Of a DNA stretch of 64,000 bases, positions 62,593-64,000 are shown piece after piece. Numbering within the stretch: position 1 is the first letter of the stretch; each line of letters begins with the position of its first letter. This DNA comes from Anaeropeptidivorans aminofermentans. Its GTDB lineage: Bacteria > Bacillota > Clostridia > Lachnospirales > UBA5962. The notes under the pieces are model-generated. The model was not told where the DNA came from. It did no database searches and was given only the letters and a program-made list of their open reading frames with translations. The stretch spans positions 186,001 through 250,000 of the forward strand of contig NZ_OW711693.1 of the NCBI RefSeq assembly GCF_940670685.1, in the 5' to 3' direction. Position numbers and translations under genes: made by a program.

Positions 62593-63666
62593 TTAGCCTC
62601 TGTCGAGGGCTATTTCAATCAATCTGTCTATAAGCTTTCCTATTTCAAATCCGGCCTTTGCCATAAGCATGGGATACATGCTGATGTCCGTAAAGCCCGG
62701 TAAGGTATTAATCTCGTTAAATATGACTTTATTTGTTTCTGCTTCAAGGAAGAAATCAACCCTTGAAAGCCCGGAGCATTCTAGGGCCTTAAATATCTTT
62801 AATGCGGCCGCTCGGATTTCCTCAGCTTTTTCTGTGGTTATTTCAGCTTCAAGGAGGGTTTTGGAAGCCTCATTATTATATTTTGCGTCATAGTCGTAAA
62901 ATTCTGCCGCCGGAAGTATTTGGCCTACTCCTGATGCTATAGTGTCCTCTCCGCCGGAGCCTAAAACGGCGCATTCCAGCTCAAGGCCTTCAATGCTTTT
63001 TTCAACTATTATTTTATTATCGTGTTTAAATGCAAGGTTCAAGGCTTCTTTTAAATCGCTTTTGTTTTTAGCCTTTGTTATGCCCACAGAAGAGCCTGCC
63101 CTTGAAGGCTTCACAAAACATGGATAGCCTAATCTGTATCTTATGTTTTTAAGAATTTCTTCAAAGCTTTCGTCGTCATTTATATCTTCTTTTTTTATTT
63201 CCATGTGTTTTGCTTGAGCAATGTTTAAGGTGCTGACAATTTTTTTCGTAAAGGCCTTATCCATAGCCGCAGCAGAAGCTAAAATACCGCAGCCTACATA
63301 AGGCACTCCGCATAGTTCAAAAAGCCCCTGTATGGTTCCGTCTTCTCCGTTTTTTCCGTGAAGAACGGGGAAGGCGATATCGATAGGCACAAGCTTTACC
63401 TTTTCGCCGGAGATTCTTAAAAGACCCTTTTCACCGTTATCCGTATTGAGTATGCACTGATTTCCGAATTTTTCAAATTGAACCGTTTTTAAATTATCTA
63501 TATTTCCGTCGTAAAGGATCCATTTGCCTCTTTTTGTAATGTATACGGGAATAATATTATATTTTTCATCGTTCATATTGCTGATGATATTTGATGCAGA
63601 GTTTACAGAAACCTCATGCTCTGAGGACTTTCCTCCGAAAATTACCGCCACGTTTATTTTTCCCAT
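62593..63666 (-). CDS. ddl: D-alanine-D-alanine ligase
   Basis: A 357-residue ATP-grasp ligase joining two D-alanines for the peptidoglycan stem. GGKSSEHEVSVNSA at the start, LHGKNGEDGTIQGLFEL, the omega-loop FYDYDAKYNNEAS and NEINTLPGF near the end are diagnostic. The tyrosine in YDYDAKY marks D-Ala-D-Ala rather than D-Ala-D-Lac ligases, so the product would be the normal vancomycin target. ATG follows AGAGGGAAGTC. It is first in a two-gene operon with murI. Confidence 0.95.
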   Translation of the reverse strand: MGKINVAVIFGGKSSEHEVSVNSASNIISNMNDEKYNIIPVYITKRGKWILYDGNIDNLKTVQFEKFGNQCILNTDNGEKGLLRISGEKVKLVPIDIAFPVLHGKNGEDGTIQGLFELCGVPYVGCGILASAAAMDKAFTKKIVSTLNIAQAKHMEIKKEDINDDESFEEILKNIRYRLGYPCFVKPSRAGSSVGITKAKNKSDLKEALNLAFKHDNKIIVEKSIEGLELECAVLGSGGEDTIASGVGQILPAAEFYDYDAKYNNEASKTLLEAEITTEKAEEIRAAALKIFKALECSGLSRVDFFLEAETNKVIFNEINTLPGFTDISMYPMLMAKAGFEIGKLIDRLIEIALDRG

Positions 63667-63804
63667 GACTTCCCTCTTTCCATTTCTTTATAAATAAACA
63701 TTATAGTGCTTTATGAAGCTTAATACAATAATAGATTTATAACATTATATGTCAAGGGGGCGGCTTTGTGTTTGGCTACGGAGAAACAAATAAAAAATAT
63801 AAGT

Positions 63805-63941
63805 ATAGTAAATTTCTTATAAAGAAGTAACAAAAACCTATTCACTACAGATTCAAAAATACGGATTTCCTTCGGAAACGGTACATTTTTGAATCCTTGC
63901 GAATATACGGTTTTGTTACTGTTTAACTTTAAATTCACTAT
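63805..63941. repeat. Family A element, complete
   Basis: 137 bp, ATAGTAAATTTC ... AACTTTAAATTCACTAT, TA on both sides. A minus-strand open frame over it is only the repeat's own sequence. Confidence 0.9.
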
Positions 63942-63962
63942 ATATAAAAATATATAAAATAA

Positions 63963-64000
63963 AACAGTTTCAACACAGTAAAAAACTATCTTTCATAAAC
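63963..64000. repeat. Start of a family B-like element, cut by the window edge
   Basis: CAGTAAAAAACTATC and TTTCATAAAC resemble the left arm of B; the rest lies outside the window. Confidence 0.4.

Noticed and set aside
63720-63938. 72-residue minus-strand open frame
   Set aside because: It is the translation of the A element at 63805-63941; the same peptide-like string appears in the false extension of the BofC-like gene.

Overview
The window looks like chromosomal DNA of an AT-rich Gram-positive anaerobe of the class Clostridia, possibly Lachnospiraceae-like. The evidence is strong GGAGG-type ribosome sites, a WalRK-type envelope system with YycH/YycI partners, sortase-anchored and lipobox-bearing surface proteins, mannose-family PTS systems, a BofC-like anchored protein, and the peptidoglycan genes murA, murI and ddl. 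The species cannot be named from the sequence alone.

Layout. 0.25-2.0 kb: a DJ-1/PfpI protein and an anchored HExxH peptidase. 2.6-8.4 kb: a wal operon (walR, walK, a secreted protein, yycH-like, yycI-like) with a good WalR box inside it. 8.9-10.5 kb: a lone family-5 solute-binding lipoprotein. 10.8-25.4 kb: one gene for a 4872-residue Cna-B-repeat surface protein ending in an NPKTG sorting signal. 25.8-29.65 kb: tRNA-Arg followed by six small solitary genes (one broken), several with their own terminator. 29.8-45.7 kb: a carbohydrate region with two complete mannose-family PTS IIB/IIC/IID sets, two separate IIA genes, nagA, nanE, a double-SIS sugar-phosphate enzyme, an epimerase, deoC, two HAD phosphatases and a GntR/UTRA regulator. 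46.8-51.1 kb: an ABC ATPase / exported Ig-like protein / MacB-type permease operon. 52.1-57.2 kb: a polysaccharide-deacetylase lipoprotein, an Orn/Lys/Arg-decarboxylase-fold enzyme, a DUF815-type ATPase and a small membrane protein. 58.2-63.7 kb: murA, a candidate small RNA, a BofC-like protein, murI and ddl.

The most striking feature is what fills the gaps. Many intergenic stretches over about 300 bp hold members of a few families of palindromic, MITE-like repeats (called A, B, C, D insert and E here). A and B are bounded by TAGTAAA...TTTACTA and flanked by TA. In two places a B element sits inside another repeat, and the empty site can be rebuilt by removing it with one TA, so these are (or were) mobile. 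One A element entered the end of nanE and now supplies its last residues and stop codon. Family E shares its ends with a nearby IS5-type transposase remnant. Repeat sequence also extends many open frames upstream, so starts were chosen from ribosome sites and family N-termini.

The strongest candidate for something undescribed is a minus-strand small RNA at about 60.42-60.30 kb. It has an extended -10 promoter, two hairpins that both present a CCCCCAA loop (anti-Shine-Dalgarno-like), and a strong terminator.
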